Assembly: GCA_016859345.1 (NCBI GenBank)
Contig: CM029126.1
Span: forward strand, 15,121,027-15,185,026
DNA from: Istiophorus platypterus
Taxonomy: Eukaryota > Chordata > Actinopteri > Istiophoriformes > Istiophoridae
Length of the DNA stretch: 64,000 nt
Direction: 5' to 3'
The stretch's first letter is position 1. Each line of letters begins with the position of its first letter. Shown in pieces: positions 12,228-27,000 of this stretch. The notes under the pieces are model-generated. The model was not told the DNA's origin, searched no databases, and saw only the letters and a list, made by a program, of their open reading frames with translations. A program made the position numbers and the translations under genes.

Positions 12228-15200
12228 GTAAGAGCAAGACGAGCTGAATCATTTGTAACGATGGCGCATTATCATTTTTTTTTTTCTCCATCTTTCGCCG
12301 AATGTCGTCCGGGCTCATGGACAAACTGCTGTGGGGTTTTTGTTTTTGTTTTTGTTTTTCTTTTCTTTTGTTTTTTTTCTGTCGACATTATACATGCCAC
12401 GCATACAGCTGCCCCCATCTCCATATTGCTGACACGCACAGCCTTATCTAGGGCAGGTTTAATTTGTAAATTCTCCCTCTAGCACCCGTCCTATCTCGAC
12501 AAGAGCAATAACGAAACCTTCACAAAATGCAGTGATAGCGAAAGGATGAAAAAATAAAATGTGTCTTTCGTAGGAAGACACAAACGGAAGCTCGCGTTGA
12601 AGACGTAAAGATAAGAGGCTCGGCAATTGTGTGGTTTACATCGGGCTTGTTGCGTCAAGTCCCGGGCCTGTATGTGACAGGATGAATTTTACAGGCCCTC
12701 TTGCTCAGTGGAAGGATGGATGGATCACATCCCGTCTCGTTGCATCCCATCTGGCCTTTTCTGATGAGGATATCAGCTTTGCATCCGTCCTTTTGCAAGA
12801 GTGATGCAGCTCTTGAGCAGGATGGAGTCATGCATATTCAATTGCTGTTCAATGTCACATGTGGTCTTCATGAAAGAACAACGAATAGATTAAATTTAAA
12901 AACACACGCACACGCACACACACACACAGCCTCACAACTGAATCAGGAATTTGAGGCACTGTGGTGCATGAGCAATGTCACCTTTTTAGAGGAGCATCTT
13001 CTGTCATTTACTTCTATTTCTAAACATGTTTCCTTGAAAATATGCGTGTGAACAAACTGTGAGTGTGACAGAGTATACTAATGAGCAATGAGCGATTATC
13101 CTATTGGCATCTGTCTCCATCAATAGCTAGAGAGGAGGTAGTGAATGTCTCTTGGACAGAGACGGATCAGTGGGCCACCAGCTGCTCCTGCCTCCCTCCT
13201 CTCTCATCACGACTCACGGCAAACCCCACAGTTTGATAGACTCACCCTTCGTCTCCCCCTGTAATACAAGTGTGGCGTAAATTCAGGCTTGTGCATGTGC
13301 ACTCGTGTAGGAGCAGGGTGGTGTCGGAGGTGTGCTTGTGAATGTGGAGAGGAGATGACAAGGAGGGGGGAGAATGAGTCATGATGTCCCAGATTGAGCT
13401 TTGAAAAATGGGCTTTTCCACCTGGAAATGAAGAGCGAATGAAACCTGCTCCTGAGATCTGAGACAGAATATGGAGCCTCTTGACTGTAGGTTCAGATTC
13501 TACAGAGTTCCTAAGAGGATTTGTGAGATGTTTATTTATTAGCCATCTTCCGCTGTGAGTCTGTAAAAGTCTCTTCTTTCGTTCTGAAATAATTTCACTT
13601 CTCTAAGAGCCTTAGTGGGATTACTGCTATGCTGAGGAACAGGCTTTAGCTTCATTCAAGAAGACCTGTCTGAGAAGGTTTACACTGAAGATTACACTGC
13701 GAGAGGGTTGGCTGGCTGGATTACGCCGTGGTATTAGTCCTAATAAAACTGTCAGCTTTCCTTAATTTACTCAACATTCATTCAGTTGAAATGTGTGAAT
13801 TGGGCAGTGTAATATTGAATATTATTTTCGCAGTTGAATAACATTTTATCAAAGTATAATCACGCTTGGAGATTTATTTTCCGACCAGTGTAGAAAAGAC
13901 ACAATAATTTTTAGCTGAAATACAAGTTCAGCATCATCCTGTGATGTTGCTGCGACAAACACATTGTTGCCAGGATGTCACATACTGTATGTCAAGTCCA
14001 CTAATGGCTTCCCAGGCATCTCGGCTGTAATAGCACTTACCTTTCACGGCATCCAAAGCATTTAGCTAATTGACACACTATACAGTTCTCATCCTGACGC
14101 AAAAGGTTGTCCACAGAAAGATGGCAAAAACGACCATCTTCATGGGCAACCTATAAACTTTTATAGTGTAGTCTGGCATTATCGGAGAGCAGAGGAAGCT
14201 AAGATTAAATTAAATTTGTTGGGTTTCATGTGTCAGTAGTCTTTATATGGGCTGTGTGTGCTCTTTCATCTTTAATAGTAATAGGAAACAAGGATAACAT
14301 ACCACAGTATATAATAATTTTGACGCATAAAACAGAGGTGGGTATAAGTGATATAACTATAAACTGTAAGATTATGTAAATTTGTCAGGTGGGAGAGATT
14401 TATACTATGTTAGCTATCCCTTTTAACATGTTTGGCTGTAGTAGATTATTGTTGCACATCAAGGAACAGGACTGCTTTATGGTAGTACTAGTTTTGTATA
14501 AGCTTTTTTGATTTCATACACTCATGGTTAGTTGTTTATCCATTAAAAAATTCTCAACTGAATTTTATTATATCACATTATATGCATAATAAATATTGTC
14601 ATTGAGCAGTCCCCATTGATTTGCAATATTGTCTGCAATGCTGTAATACAACCAGCGATATTAAAGAAACAGCTACTACTGTAGAAATAGTTGTGACAGT
14701 TGACAAATTTATATCATCCTGCAGTATCCCACTCATTTAGATCACAAACATCAGGGAAATACAATGATATTGTGAATACTCACATATCAACAAAATAAAA
14801 ATCCAGACTGCACTGAGCTCTGTTTTGGCTACAATAACCCCTCCACACGGGAAAAGGTGCTATAAGAAAGAAATCACACAATAATTGTGCTTGTGTGTAG
14901 CCATATTTGATAGTAAAGGGACTAGGGACTAGAGGTATGCTCAACTTTAATCAACCAGCTCTGTTACTATCAAGATAAATGACTGCAGTGTGAACCTGAG
15001 CCTGAGCACTCCTGCCCAGAGAGGCTGCAGACCAGCAGCAGTAGCAGACCCAGAAACAAACCCATTGCGTCTACTGTATCTACAAGTCTCAGGAAACACC
15101 AAGGGTCTGGGGAAACAAAGCATAAAGGGAGGAAAGGGGAAGAGAATAGGGAAGGAAAGAGCACAAGAATAAGAAGCAGATTTTAGTCTTGCCGATGAGT

Positions 15201-15432
15201 AAACAAAAATGGGGGAGTCACAAAGTTGCTGTAGAGTCCCCCTCCAACCCTTCCCCTACCAACAGCAACAACATTTCTGGCGCTTTGTTGGAATACAGCC
15301 TTACAGATTCATGCACCTCCCACCCCCATCTGCCTTTCAATGCAGTAACACAAGAGGATTTGTTAAAAATGAAAAAAGAAGAAGAAAAAAGATAAGGACA
15401 ACCAGATCTCCCTCTCACAAATCACAAACACA

Positions 15433-15500
<68 letters not shown>

Positions 15501-18500
15501 CCTTCACTCACTTAATTAATTTTAGAGCCAAGAGATAATCGGGTTCCACTAATGGATTCCCGTGTTTGCCGTTCTCTACTATATCTGTTTGCCAGTGGGC
15601 ATAAAATGTACCATTTTATTGTATCACATGTTTTTTCCGCCCTGTTCTCTGTATCTGGCTTCCTTTCCAAGTTTTTGAAGCACTGCGCACACACAGAGGG
15701 CCTGGATTAAATCCTGCAGAGTCATTGTGAAATGAGAGCTGCACTGTACTGGAGGAAAGTAGCACTGTAAATGTGCCTTAGCAATTGAGCTGTTGAGGTG
15801 ACAACTTAATGCATGACAGTAATGTACCCTTAGGGCCATTGTTGCAATTGACAACACTGAAACAGAGCCCTGTCTTGTGTGATTCAGAGGGCTAATGTGT
15901 GTGTGTGTTGGGGGGGGGGGGTCATTTTCATTGTTGCTGCTAGTCGTTCAAAGTGTCTGGTTGGGAAATAAAGAAAATCTACGAGTGCGCGTGTGTCTCT
16001 GGACATAAGGTTCATCCATCTTTTTGCAGAAAAAATATTGACATTACTTCCACATTTGCATGGCATCCTCCCTGTAGGTTCAGGAAAGCGCTGGTTTGGA
16101 TGATTCAATCTTCCGTCTTCTGGCTTTTCTGAAATATTTCAAATTCTGGGTCTCAGTTGGAAAGGAAGTAATTCCCAATTCAGAGTTTAATGATAATAAT
16201 GCTTGCAAGGCTCATCACTTTGTTATCTCTATAGCCTGCCATGCATAAAGTGATGCACTACATTTGAGGAGTTAATTTCTTTGGCTTCCCAGGCTAAATA
16301 GCTGTTTCTTGATTCCACATAATTAAGGACTGACATTTAAAAAAGAATTTAGATTAAAACTGCTTCCAGATTTCCGAAGATTACTTTACCTTTCATCATC
16401 CACTTACTGAGTGTCAGATAAAACGTATGTGTAGATTCATGGGGTAATTTCAAGTCTTGAGTAGGTGCAAACATGATTACTTGCACCGGCATCTGTAAAA
16501 GCTGAACTCCAGATGGAACTGTGCGATTCAGTTATGTGCAGGAGCTTTCTCTGTGTGTTTGCACATGTCATAAGTTTGTCCCGTGTCACTTAGAGGGACC
16601 GAGAGACTAGCATACCCATCCCGATCAAATCCAACCCTGGCTACCCTCTGGAGTCTCACTGCAGCCCAAGGTCTTCACACTCCAAATAACAGCCTCAATA
16701 AGCCTAACGGGTTGGATTTCTGTAGAAAAGTTTAATGCTGGGGTGAAGTGAGAGTCCTGCTTCAGCCAGTTGGAGGTTTCAGAGGAGCCTCCCCTAGAAA
16801 ACATCTGCAATGTGGTGATAACACTTGTTCTCTGTGTTCATGAGGAAAAAGAAGAGAGTGTAGTGAAAGAGATCCAGGGCTAGTGGAGAGAAACAGAGAG
16901 AGAAAGACTGAGAGGGGATTGCCCCGGCACAGTGGATGATATGAAAAATCAGGGATTGCAGGGTGGAGTGCATGATAATGGAGGGGCTCAGTCTCATTCT
17001 ACTCAGCCTTAGCTGCTGGGAAAGCAGAGAGATCCATCTCTGTCATGTGCATGTATTCACAGGTGGCCTTGAAATAAGATCGGGGGGAGGGGGGCAGAGG
17101 CAAGAAAACCCTGTGGTCAGAGTGGAGCACTGACTTATATGAAAGCATGACTGCAAAATCCAATTTCCTTAACGGGCCTAGCTGCCCAGGTTAAGAGAAT
17201 GTGGGGTGGTTGGGTCCATTGAGAATGATCAGGCCAGTATTAATATTCTACAGAAGAACACTGGAAGCTGGAAAGCTGTGATGGAGAGAAATGGATGTAC
17301 TTTTTGCCAGGTTGTTGTTGCTCAGCCATCTTTGGCGAAGCATTGGCTGGAAAAACACACAGTTCCAGCAGAAGGACTAAAAGCTCAGTGACATTAATCC
17401 AAATGTATCAAAGGTACGGCTGCATTAATGGGTAGAAATCACTCACATTTACACAAAATTAGGTCACATACTTACACTCACATTTAACACAGAAGTACAC
17501 ATATACACCCACACACTTTCACCACACACTTGCTGCTTCATAAAGATGGCACACTGCAGAAGCTGCATCAATTATTAAAGGCCGTGGAAAGGTCTGGGCA
17601 CTTGCTTGTCGACAGGGCTATGGCACTTGTCACGCACCCTCTCAACACTCCAACCCCAGCCCTCTGTCTTCATGCTTCTCTGTTTTAATGCACCCCATCC
17701 CACCTCTACTCCACCCTCCAGGTCCCCTAACCAGCCTTGCTCGAGAGAACACAAAAGAAAATCCCAATGCCTGTCTCCTCCTTGCTACAAATCCCCCTCA
17801 ACTCCCCCTCTCTGCCTCTGCCCCAGCCTCTTCTGTTCTCCTCCTGCCACAGCCCAAAGGCACTCCCACACCCCTCCCCTAACCGTTCTCCCAGACATCG
17901 CTCCTCCATCTGCCTCAGTAGCAGTGGCCAGTGACATCTTTTCACTTTTCTTGTATATATTTGAATGTCCTTAAATAATTTATACACCCTTCGTTTTATT
18001 TTTTTCTGCACTTTGCTACTCCTGGCTTTTTCCTCATTCTTTATAATTTCAAAGAACTTACTCTGCCTCTCTCTATTTGCATCTGCTGGCTCTCAATCAC
18101 ACTACACTTGACTAATGTGTTTTGACCATCATTTTTTCTATATTCACTTTTCTTCTAGTATAATAGAGTTGGATTTATGCAGCACATTTTAGGAGTTATT
18201 TTGTGAAGTTTGTATTGTAATTTTGTATAATAATTTGCCTGTAAAAATTCCCCCACAATACATGACATCAAATTGTCTTTTATTGTTTCACCTAAATTCC
18301 ACAGAGCGCTTTCTGACATTCACCAGACAGCTTTCGAGAACTAGTTGCATTTATCTGTGCGGTGTGTGTGACGCTGTTGAGGTTAACTTGATATCAGATG
18401 TTCCGTTCATTTAATAGACAACTAAGTTTAAGCATGTCAATTAATACATATATGATCAACCAAAAACACACTTCACTATTCAATGAATGAAAGAGAAATT

Positions 18501-20868
18501 TTATATTTTCTGAAATATGGCAACCAAAAATAATTGCCAGCATTTATCGATGAAATTATAATAGAAGAGAGTACATTTCCAGGAGTCTCCCCCCAACTGG
18601 GCTGGTGATAAAAAACAGCTACAGATGATAAAGAGACCCAGGTGCTGTTGTGGCTGCTGTTAATCATTAGCAATAAGATTCAGCCAGGAGAGACAAATAG
18701 TATTTCATTCTTTTCTCAGCTCAGGGTCATTGTGCTTGCCAAGGCCAAGCTGTGCCAGTTAACAGCAAATACCTACCCAAGCTCAACAGACAAATTGGAT
18801 ACTTCACATGAGTCTAGCTGCAGCTTGGAAGAAGAACATTATAAAAGTACAAAGCACAAATGGAGGTTCTAGGCCCTGGTGAGGGGTCTTTTTTTATAGA
18901 TTGTCTTAATGATTAAACCATTTCCCTTTTAGCTGGCCAGTCTGTGGAGATTTTAAGCCTGAGGAAATGAGATAACACTAATATTTAATCTACTAAGTGA
19001 TTCTGCACAGCACACATTATCTCACCAGAGTGGCCCTGATCTAAAATGACAATGAGAGGGCTAAAGCAAGACAGGACATGTCAGACTGACATGATCTTGG
19101 TTATCATTATTATTTCTCTGTTGCTATATTTATCAAACTCTGCTTTCTATTGCTACTGGAAATGTTCTTGTGTTGAATATTAAGTGCATATAGACACTTG
19201 GGCTTTTACAAAAATGATAAATACTTTCAAAATGATAAATACATTCATATCGTCAAGATAAGAATGTTACTACTACAGTGATCATCATGTATATTTCAAA
19301 TGACTGGTTCTATGACATGATTAAATTTGGATATATCTCAACTTTTGTAATAGTTGATGTGAGTTACCGTGAAAGGCATCCTGGAACGACAGAAAGCTGG
19401 TAAAGCTAAGTAAAGTAAAATGGAAAGATAATAAAGTTGTGTGGTAACACACATATTTGTCAGTGATATATTCTTTTATATGATATATTTTATTAAGTGT
19501 ATTTTATTGTCAATGCTATTAATGAATTATAATTGTAATATACTATTATATTACACTGTTGTATTAAATTAAATTATATTATAGTATAGTATAGCATAAT
19601 ATATACAGCTGTAACTATGAATTATTTTAATAATGAATTATTCTGTCTTTTTCCCCACTTAATTGATTAATTGTTCATTCTATGAATAAATGATTTTTTT
19701 GACCACTTGATTATCAAAAATTGTTTATAATATTTTTTTAATTGACTATTCAATTAATGTTTTAGAATTATATCATATTTAATGTTATTATCAGATTTTA
19801 TTAATGTAACTAGTTATATCACTGTCTTTGGAGTTCCAAGTACTCCTAATGGCTGAGGGCCAGATGCCATCAGGTATAACATTGTTGTTGCCACTGTTGT
19901 TTACATTTGGCTTAAATTATTTTTCAGCTGTTATTTGCACTCCTGTATTTGTGATTTAAGTTTATTAGCATAGTCAAAATGTTCTTCTAATCTTGTAGGG
20001 GAAATATTTAATTTGTTTACCTCGCTGGAAGATTGTAGAAACGATGCCAGAAAGACATAATAAGCCCAACTCATCGGGTGAGTAATCTTAAGTGGCGTGT
20101 AAACAAACAACAGGCGGTAGTAAGGAAAGCTAGCCAGGCACTTAGCTAGCGATCAGCAACCTGCCGGGTATAGAAGGTTGAAACAAATATATGGGAAATC
20201 TTTCATGTGAGAATGGACGAGAGAGTGAGAGAGAGAGAGAGAGAGTGAGAGAGAGAGTGAGAGAGAGAGTGAGAGAAAAACTGGTAATAAGCGGGATGCA
20301 GGGGGGGAGAGAGAGAGAGACTGAGTGACATGCTTAAAATTCTTTAGGGAAACGGTTGCTACAGTAACAGGGAAGGTAGCTGGCTCCTGTGGGTGGTGTT
20401 ACCATGGCAACCACCCTCAGTGGCCAAGTGATGCTGAGAGGGAGAATGTAGAGAAGAGGGCTTAAAAAAAATGTTAATTTATGGGTTTGATGGGAACAAG
20501 TGAGAGATGAAGAGGAAGGCGAGTGAGAGGAAGCTGATGTAAAATGTGAGTGAGCAAAGTTCGTGTTTAACAGACCTTTAGTTTTCTTTGCTTTGAATAA
20601 GAGGCAAGCCGGTCCCAGTGGACCAAGCATTAGTTGTTTTTTCCCACTGTTCATTAACAGAGTTCCTCATTACCATGAGCAGTAGGCCAAATATGCCGTG
20701 CAAGGCAACAAACTCACTGAGAGACCCAAGAAAAGGTTATACTTATGCGCTACAGATATGCTTATCTTACATGCTCTCTCTCTCTCTCCCTCTCCCCATA
20801 TAAAAAAAAAAATATATATATGTATGTATATGTATGTATGTATATGTATGTATATCTATGTATATATG

Positions 20869-20934
<66 letters not shown>

Positions 20935-20972
20935 CATATACATATGTGTGTGTATGTATGTATGTATGTATG

Positions 20973-21004
<32 letters not shown>

Positions 21005-24000
21005 TGTATGTATGTATGTATGTGTGTGCGTGTGTGCGGTGTAATACACAAACATACATATATATTGACCCTCATTTCCATAAGATGCCTCTGCTAGACA
21101 GGCTCCCACAGGCACAATGCTATTAGAATTGTACATAAGATATAGAATACCGATACAGCAGAGAAAGGACAGGGATTAACAGATTATTACCATGAAAGTG
21201 CAGAAAGTATCATTGGTAATAAACTAAGTAGATGAAATTCATTCATTTCCCAAATGATTCATAAATTCTCAAAAAGAAGATGAGCTTGTAACTATGTATT
21301 TCAAGTTATTTGCTTTAGTTCAAGATGGTATTAGCGATAAGAAAGCCCTCCAAACTGTTTGAACTGATCAGAAAAGTTGTTTCACTCAGTTGGCAGATTT
21401 CTTTACTTGTTTTAGCACTCTGAGAAGCAGCGCAGACAGATCTGTAGAAGGTACATGTACCAACCATCTGCAGCCATGTATTTACTCATAGACTCAAGAT
21501 GTTCATGAAGTGCCAAGAAAAGTAAAAGTAGAACTGCAAGAGATAGAGAGATGACAAGCGGATCCAAAGGAGATTACCCAGAAAGACTTCAATACACTTC
21601 ATCTGCAAAGCAACAGCATCAAAGACAGACTGAGGGGCTTGTGAGGCAGCCAAGGCCCAGGGTATGAGAAAAGAAGGAAGCAAGAAGATGCTGGCTGTGT
21701 GCTATTTCTCAAAGACACTGTTGAAAGACAGTCTGTCCTTAAGTGGATCAGTTATTACAGTCATTTAACCTAAACATGCCCTCATTTAGGCTTTGAGATT
21801 CCCTTAATCTACTTAAAACATGCTCAAGGGCATTATATTGTTTAAGGCTTCTAGTATCATCTTCTGCAAAAAATACACACTTGTCTGACACCTCAGTCAA
21901 CCACGAACAAATCATCATCTTTATAAATGTCCTCTATATTTATTTAAAATCATGTTGTTTACAAATCTCCCTTAACCTTCTAAATTCAGGATTTGGTTCC
22001 AGGGGGGATTGCCAAGTTCAGAGATCCAGCTCAAAGCCATATTTTTTATTTTTTATTTTATTTTTTTTTTGGGGGGGGGCTTAATCAATACTGCTTTTGT
22101 TTTGGTGTGATTTTAGGATAATGCTGGTTGCTGTGTTACCTTTTTGAAGCATTTTATATTACATCGCAGAAAAGGCAACAATAGTTTACAGACAATAATT
22201 GTCTTGGTGTTCAATGTATTTTAGCTATGAATATGCACGACATCCACTTGGTAATAGAAATCTTAACCTCTGAGTCCAAGATGTGATTCAAGTCTTTTCA
22301 ATGTGTTTACCATATAAATACCGATTTGGAGACCTTGTTCGCATTGTGTCAATCTCAATCTGCCTGCAGAAAATCCCTAATTCAGTGGCAGTTGTGTTGA
22401 CATTAGGATGTTTCAGATGGACCTGCAGTGCTCAAATCCCTGCTAAGCCGTTGATTCCTTCAATCCCCTGAGGTGGCTCTTCAGCTTGAAATCACATCTG
22501 CAGGCTCAGAGTGGTTGGCATTAATATGCCGGCAATACCATGTTGTGTTGCTTAACTGTGAAGGAGATTCAGCAGTGTTACATAACAGCAGAAATTCATC
22601 AACAATGCGACCAGAAGAGGAAATTATTTCAGTTGGCTCTGCTGAAGAAGAGTGAATCTTGCAGGCTTTTAACAGTTGTCTGTCTCTCACATATCTGCAG
22701 GAGGCAGTAGCATATAGGGGGTTGTGAAAATGACCAGCAATGCCTTATTTTTTGTCTTTTCTGGAGAGGAAAACATGCACAGTGTGGCGTCATTAGGTTG
22801 CATGACTCAGAATAAGCATTTGTTGAGGCGTGGGTGCAACAGAGAGGTAGACGTGTAGAAGTTCAGCCTACTCCGTGAAACGGTACCACAGTCACTTATC
22901 TCATTTTCAATAATGCTCAGTAACACTCTTCCATAGAACTGGCAACACCCTGCAATAAATCAATTTTATGTCTGTGGGAGTTTCCTGTTTTGTTCTTCTG
23001 ATTTTATTGGACATTTTAGACAAGTTTTACCACAGATACTGAAAGGCAGGATGTTAAAAAAAGGGTCACAGGAAACAGCTTTGTTACATGCACAATAAGA
23101 ATAAAATCACCCCTGTGGGATATATGTGGACATGATATTTATGAGTCATTTAATTCCCAACTGGGAACAGTGTAGTCTCTGTTCTTGTTGGTATGAAGCT
23201 TCAGTTGAGTCCCACAGTACTATCATACATCAGGGAAGTCTGTATGCAACTAAGTTCATGTGATTCCATAAGGAGATAGCGACCTTTACAGAAAAATGTT
23301 GTCAGTCAGTCATGACTGTCCTATTCCTCTGCAGCAGCCTGTAGAGTGTTAGTGGGAAAGATATAAGCAAGAACCTTGAAAAAGGTTATGCCACTCCGGT
23401 GTTGTATATGCAGGCCCCAGTAGGTGCAAATGCGAGTACTCCAAAATAGACGCAATCATGAAAACGGTTAGCAGTGCCAGCCTCCAGATCTACAGCATGG
23501 AGTCTCTTGCAGTGATGCCATCTGACATGTCCTCTATTTTAAGCTATACTTGAAATTGCATCAAATATTCAGAGATGGTTTTGGCTGCTGTTTCAGACCT
23601 AGATGAACCCTGGTGATTATGGGGCCATCTGCTTCCAGTGTGCCCAGCTGGGGGCTGGACTGCTGTAATCTAGACTGATGAATCCTGACTAGGTGGAGGC
23701 TGTGATGTTTGCATATTTCTGCAACCAAAAGCCCCTGTCATAATAGTTGCTTATCAAGAATTAAAATTAAGTATTCAGTGTCGTATTCAATGTATTAAGA
23801 ATTCAGTAACAACTTTTCAACTATTAGTAAGCTATAGAACAATGCATTACACACAATGCAATATTTTCCGCCCAATCCATCAGTATCTTCTGAATCAAAA
23901 ATTAATGGCTTTAATTAGCCATCAGTCAGAGATTTATAAAACTGAGTGTCAGCATACAGAGCTAACCCGCTTTATTCTCCTTTGTCCCCTCTGCACCATG

Positions 24001-27000
24001 AGAGTCTGGCAGACTAATGTTGCTACTCTTTAATAACTACATGCCACACCAGGAAGAGGCCTGATGGAGCCTATGAATAATTAAGCAACATGATTACAAT
24101 GATGAATGCTCCCAAATCTATCTGGCCATTTAGCACTGGCCTGCAGAGGGAGGTCAAACAGTGGAGTGTCAGACATTGTGTGAAAGCTGTTAGGGAGGGA
24201 GAAGGAGACAAGGGATGGGGTATCTGAGGTGGATTTAGCTCAGCCTTGAGAGGAGGTGGAGGGAGAGGAGAGGGGGGAACATAGAGAAAGAGGGAAGGAG
24301 AGGCCCAGAGAGCAGGAAGACACCCACTATTCAGCCATCTGTGCTGCAGAGAAGCACAAAGACATGCCCAGGAAGGCCTGATATGTGTGTGTATTTATTT
24401 CATATATGTACAGGTTATGCATCTATGAGGTCTACTCGTACGTTGGCATTTTCTCTCTCTATGAGTATTGGCAGTTGGAAAGTCTACAATGTTATATACT
24501 TATCAGGAGCAATCCTACCCAAACAGGCTTTTTGCACCATGAATAATTAAGTGCATAATTTACACGGTATTGAGCTCACTACAGTTAAATGTGTGTATAA
24601 AAACAACTTTCTTTTTAAATTGTATTCATAAACCAATATTACCTAATTGGGTTTACTTTGGATTTAATGACTTTAAGTATGGAAACTCTAGCAACCTTTG
24701 TATCAAGAACAAAAACAATAATGTTCAAGTGTTGCAGTCTGTAGTTTCATTTCTTGAACCAGAATCCCTACTGTAATTTCATCATTCTGTAGTAAATGCT
24801 TTGCAGTTAAGTTCTGTTCTATGGCACTTTTCAAGACATTTCTGTTATATCAAATAACAGTAAAATGGACAGGCACGGTCGACAAAGCAAAACCGAGATA
24901 AACAATCAGATACCTGAATTTCAAAAACTGTTTGGTCTTTGTGATGTATGACTGTAGGTTACATTGTCATTACACGGTGTATTTTGCTTAAATGGGACAT
25001 CCCAGATCCCTGTTGCTAAGTAGTGATTAGCTCCTAAGGGGTCCGATGTCCCTCGGTATCACTGGGTGTCAAGCAAGCTCCTTGTAATACATTTCCAACC
25101 AGTGAGTTTTTATTTATATAGTAGCCAGTGTATTTTCAACTTAAAGTTGTTTATAAAGCGCTTAAAGGACAAAATAAATATATATAATATATATATATAT
25201 ATGTGTGTGTTAAGGTGCTTCACACACCAAATGCCCAGATAGCTCACAAACATGTACCTCGTAGAAACACAAAATGCACAACCACACATCTCCAAGTAAT
25301 CTCAAGTATATAATTAACAAAGGCAGCATTGAACAAATGAATCATAGAAAAATTAAACCCAGAAAAACATGAAAGGATCAAGCAGAACAATCAAAAACAG
25401 AATCAATCACAATTGCATGCAAGGGATTAAAAACTTTTATCACTCTATATGATTGTGGCTCACCAGCACAGCATTGCTAAAAGACTGCATCTTCCTTAAG
25501 CCTCTGATGCATATATGGCATTGTGCTCCGATGTATAGTCTGGCAGCAACTTGTAAAAGGTGACAAATGATGGGTGGGCTGCCCCCCACCCCTTCTGCTC
25601 TGACTTGCTTGCCAGGGCCAGGAGATTGCATCATTAGAGAGGATGAAGTCATCCCTGCAACATAAGGGTGGAACAGGTGCTGAAAATTTAATTAAGCAGT
25701 ACATGTAAATGTACTGCCAGGGCCCGAACTCAGCCTCAACTGACAGAAGTATCTATCTTGCTAGATCATATCTGTTTTAGGCTCTTATTTCAAGTACTTC
25801 ACATTGAGGCATAATTCCCTCTACTAGAGGGATATTTGTGAAATTATTATTATATCTGCACCAGCTGTTCCACAACTTCTAAACCAGTGCAAAGTGTGTT
25901 CTCATCTTTGTTGGATCGCTTTGGTTCCTTGTGACGCTTATTGTTATGGAGACTGTGGAGGTACACGTGACTACAAAGTTAAGCAGCACAGTTGGCATGC
26001 AGCAGATATGGAGAAGCAAAGCACAGAAAAATAGAATATCAAGGGAGTCAATGGAGACGAAGAAGAAGGCGAATAAGGTAGAAAGCCAATCGATGTCTCT
26101 GGCTTTATATCACCAGGTCGTTCCTAATGATGCAGCACTCTCTGCAGTGGGGAGCTGTCAGACCTCTGGGCTGTCTGCCTGTTCAGCCTTATCAGCACTG
26201 GGACATGATATGTAGGACTCAGAATGGTTGAACAGCACTGCCTTACCAGCCTCTGAACCCCCCTGCCTCCCCCACGCTTTCAGTCGGTCCTATACAGAGA
26301 TGCATCAGTACACTACAGTATTTTTTCACTGAGACATGGAGGGCAGCTCTGCAGCCTGTGCTTTACCACAGAAGGAGCACAATTGTTGACAGATTGTGAA
26401 GCATTATTGTGAATCCAGCTGGATCAGTGTGCCTCAGCTCCTGAAGGAGACGGGGGATGTTCAAAGACTTACACTGCTATGCTCACACCACAACAGTCCT
26501 AACTCTCAAAAGTCTAATTGGCATGAAAATGGAAATTGCGCACCAAGACACTGAAAATCTTTGACTGCTTGTTTGTCAGTCCAAAGAGAATTGCAGCTAT
26601 AATTTGTAAGTATGAAACAGGAACAGAATAGCTTAATGAAGGCACAAGAGTGGGATTCATTCACTGTAGCAAATTCTATTTTTAACTGTGAATGAAAAGA
26701 ATAAAACTTCAAAACAGAGGACTACTGTCTGTGTCTGCTTGAACTCTACCTAATGAATACAAGATTGTGTCTATGAAGAACCCCAAAGCATTGTGGGGGA
26801 AAAAAAAAAGTATATTTTACTCTTTGAATTTTGAATTTTGCAGGTATTTGACCATAAACCAAAGTATCAGACAAATATAAATTATGAGAAATGTCACAAC
26901 AGAAGACATCACAAGATCTACAAAGTTATTCCGATACATAATCTGGGAACCATGAATTTGTCAGATGGACCTCATTACCATCCATTGATGTTGATTGATA

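Noticed and set aside
17606..17974. Pro/Ser-rich 122-codon frame
   Set aside because: Low-complexity C/T-rich DNA gives Pro/Ser/Leu in all three frames, so it is not a gene.
20698..21136. Several overlapping long frames of Tyr/Ile/Val/Cys or His/Thr
   Set aside because: Translations of the TA/TATG microsatellite on both strands.
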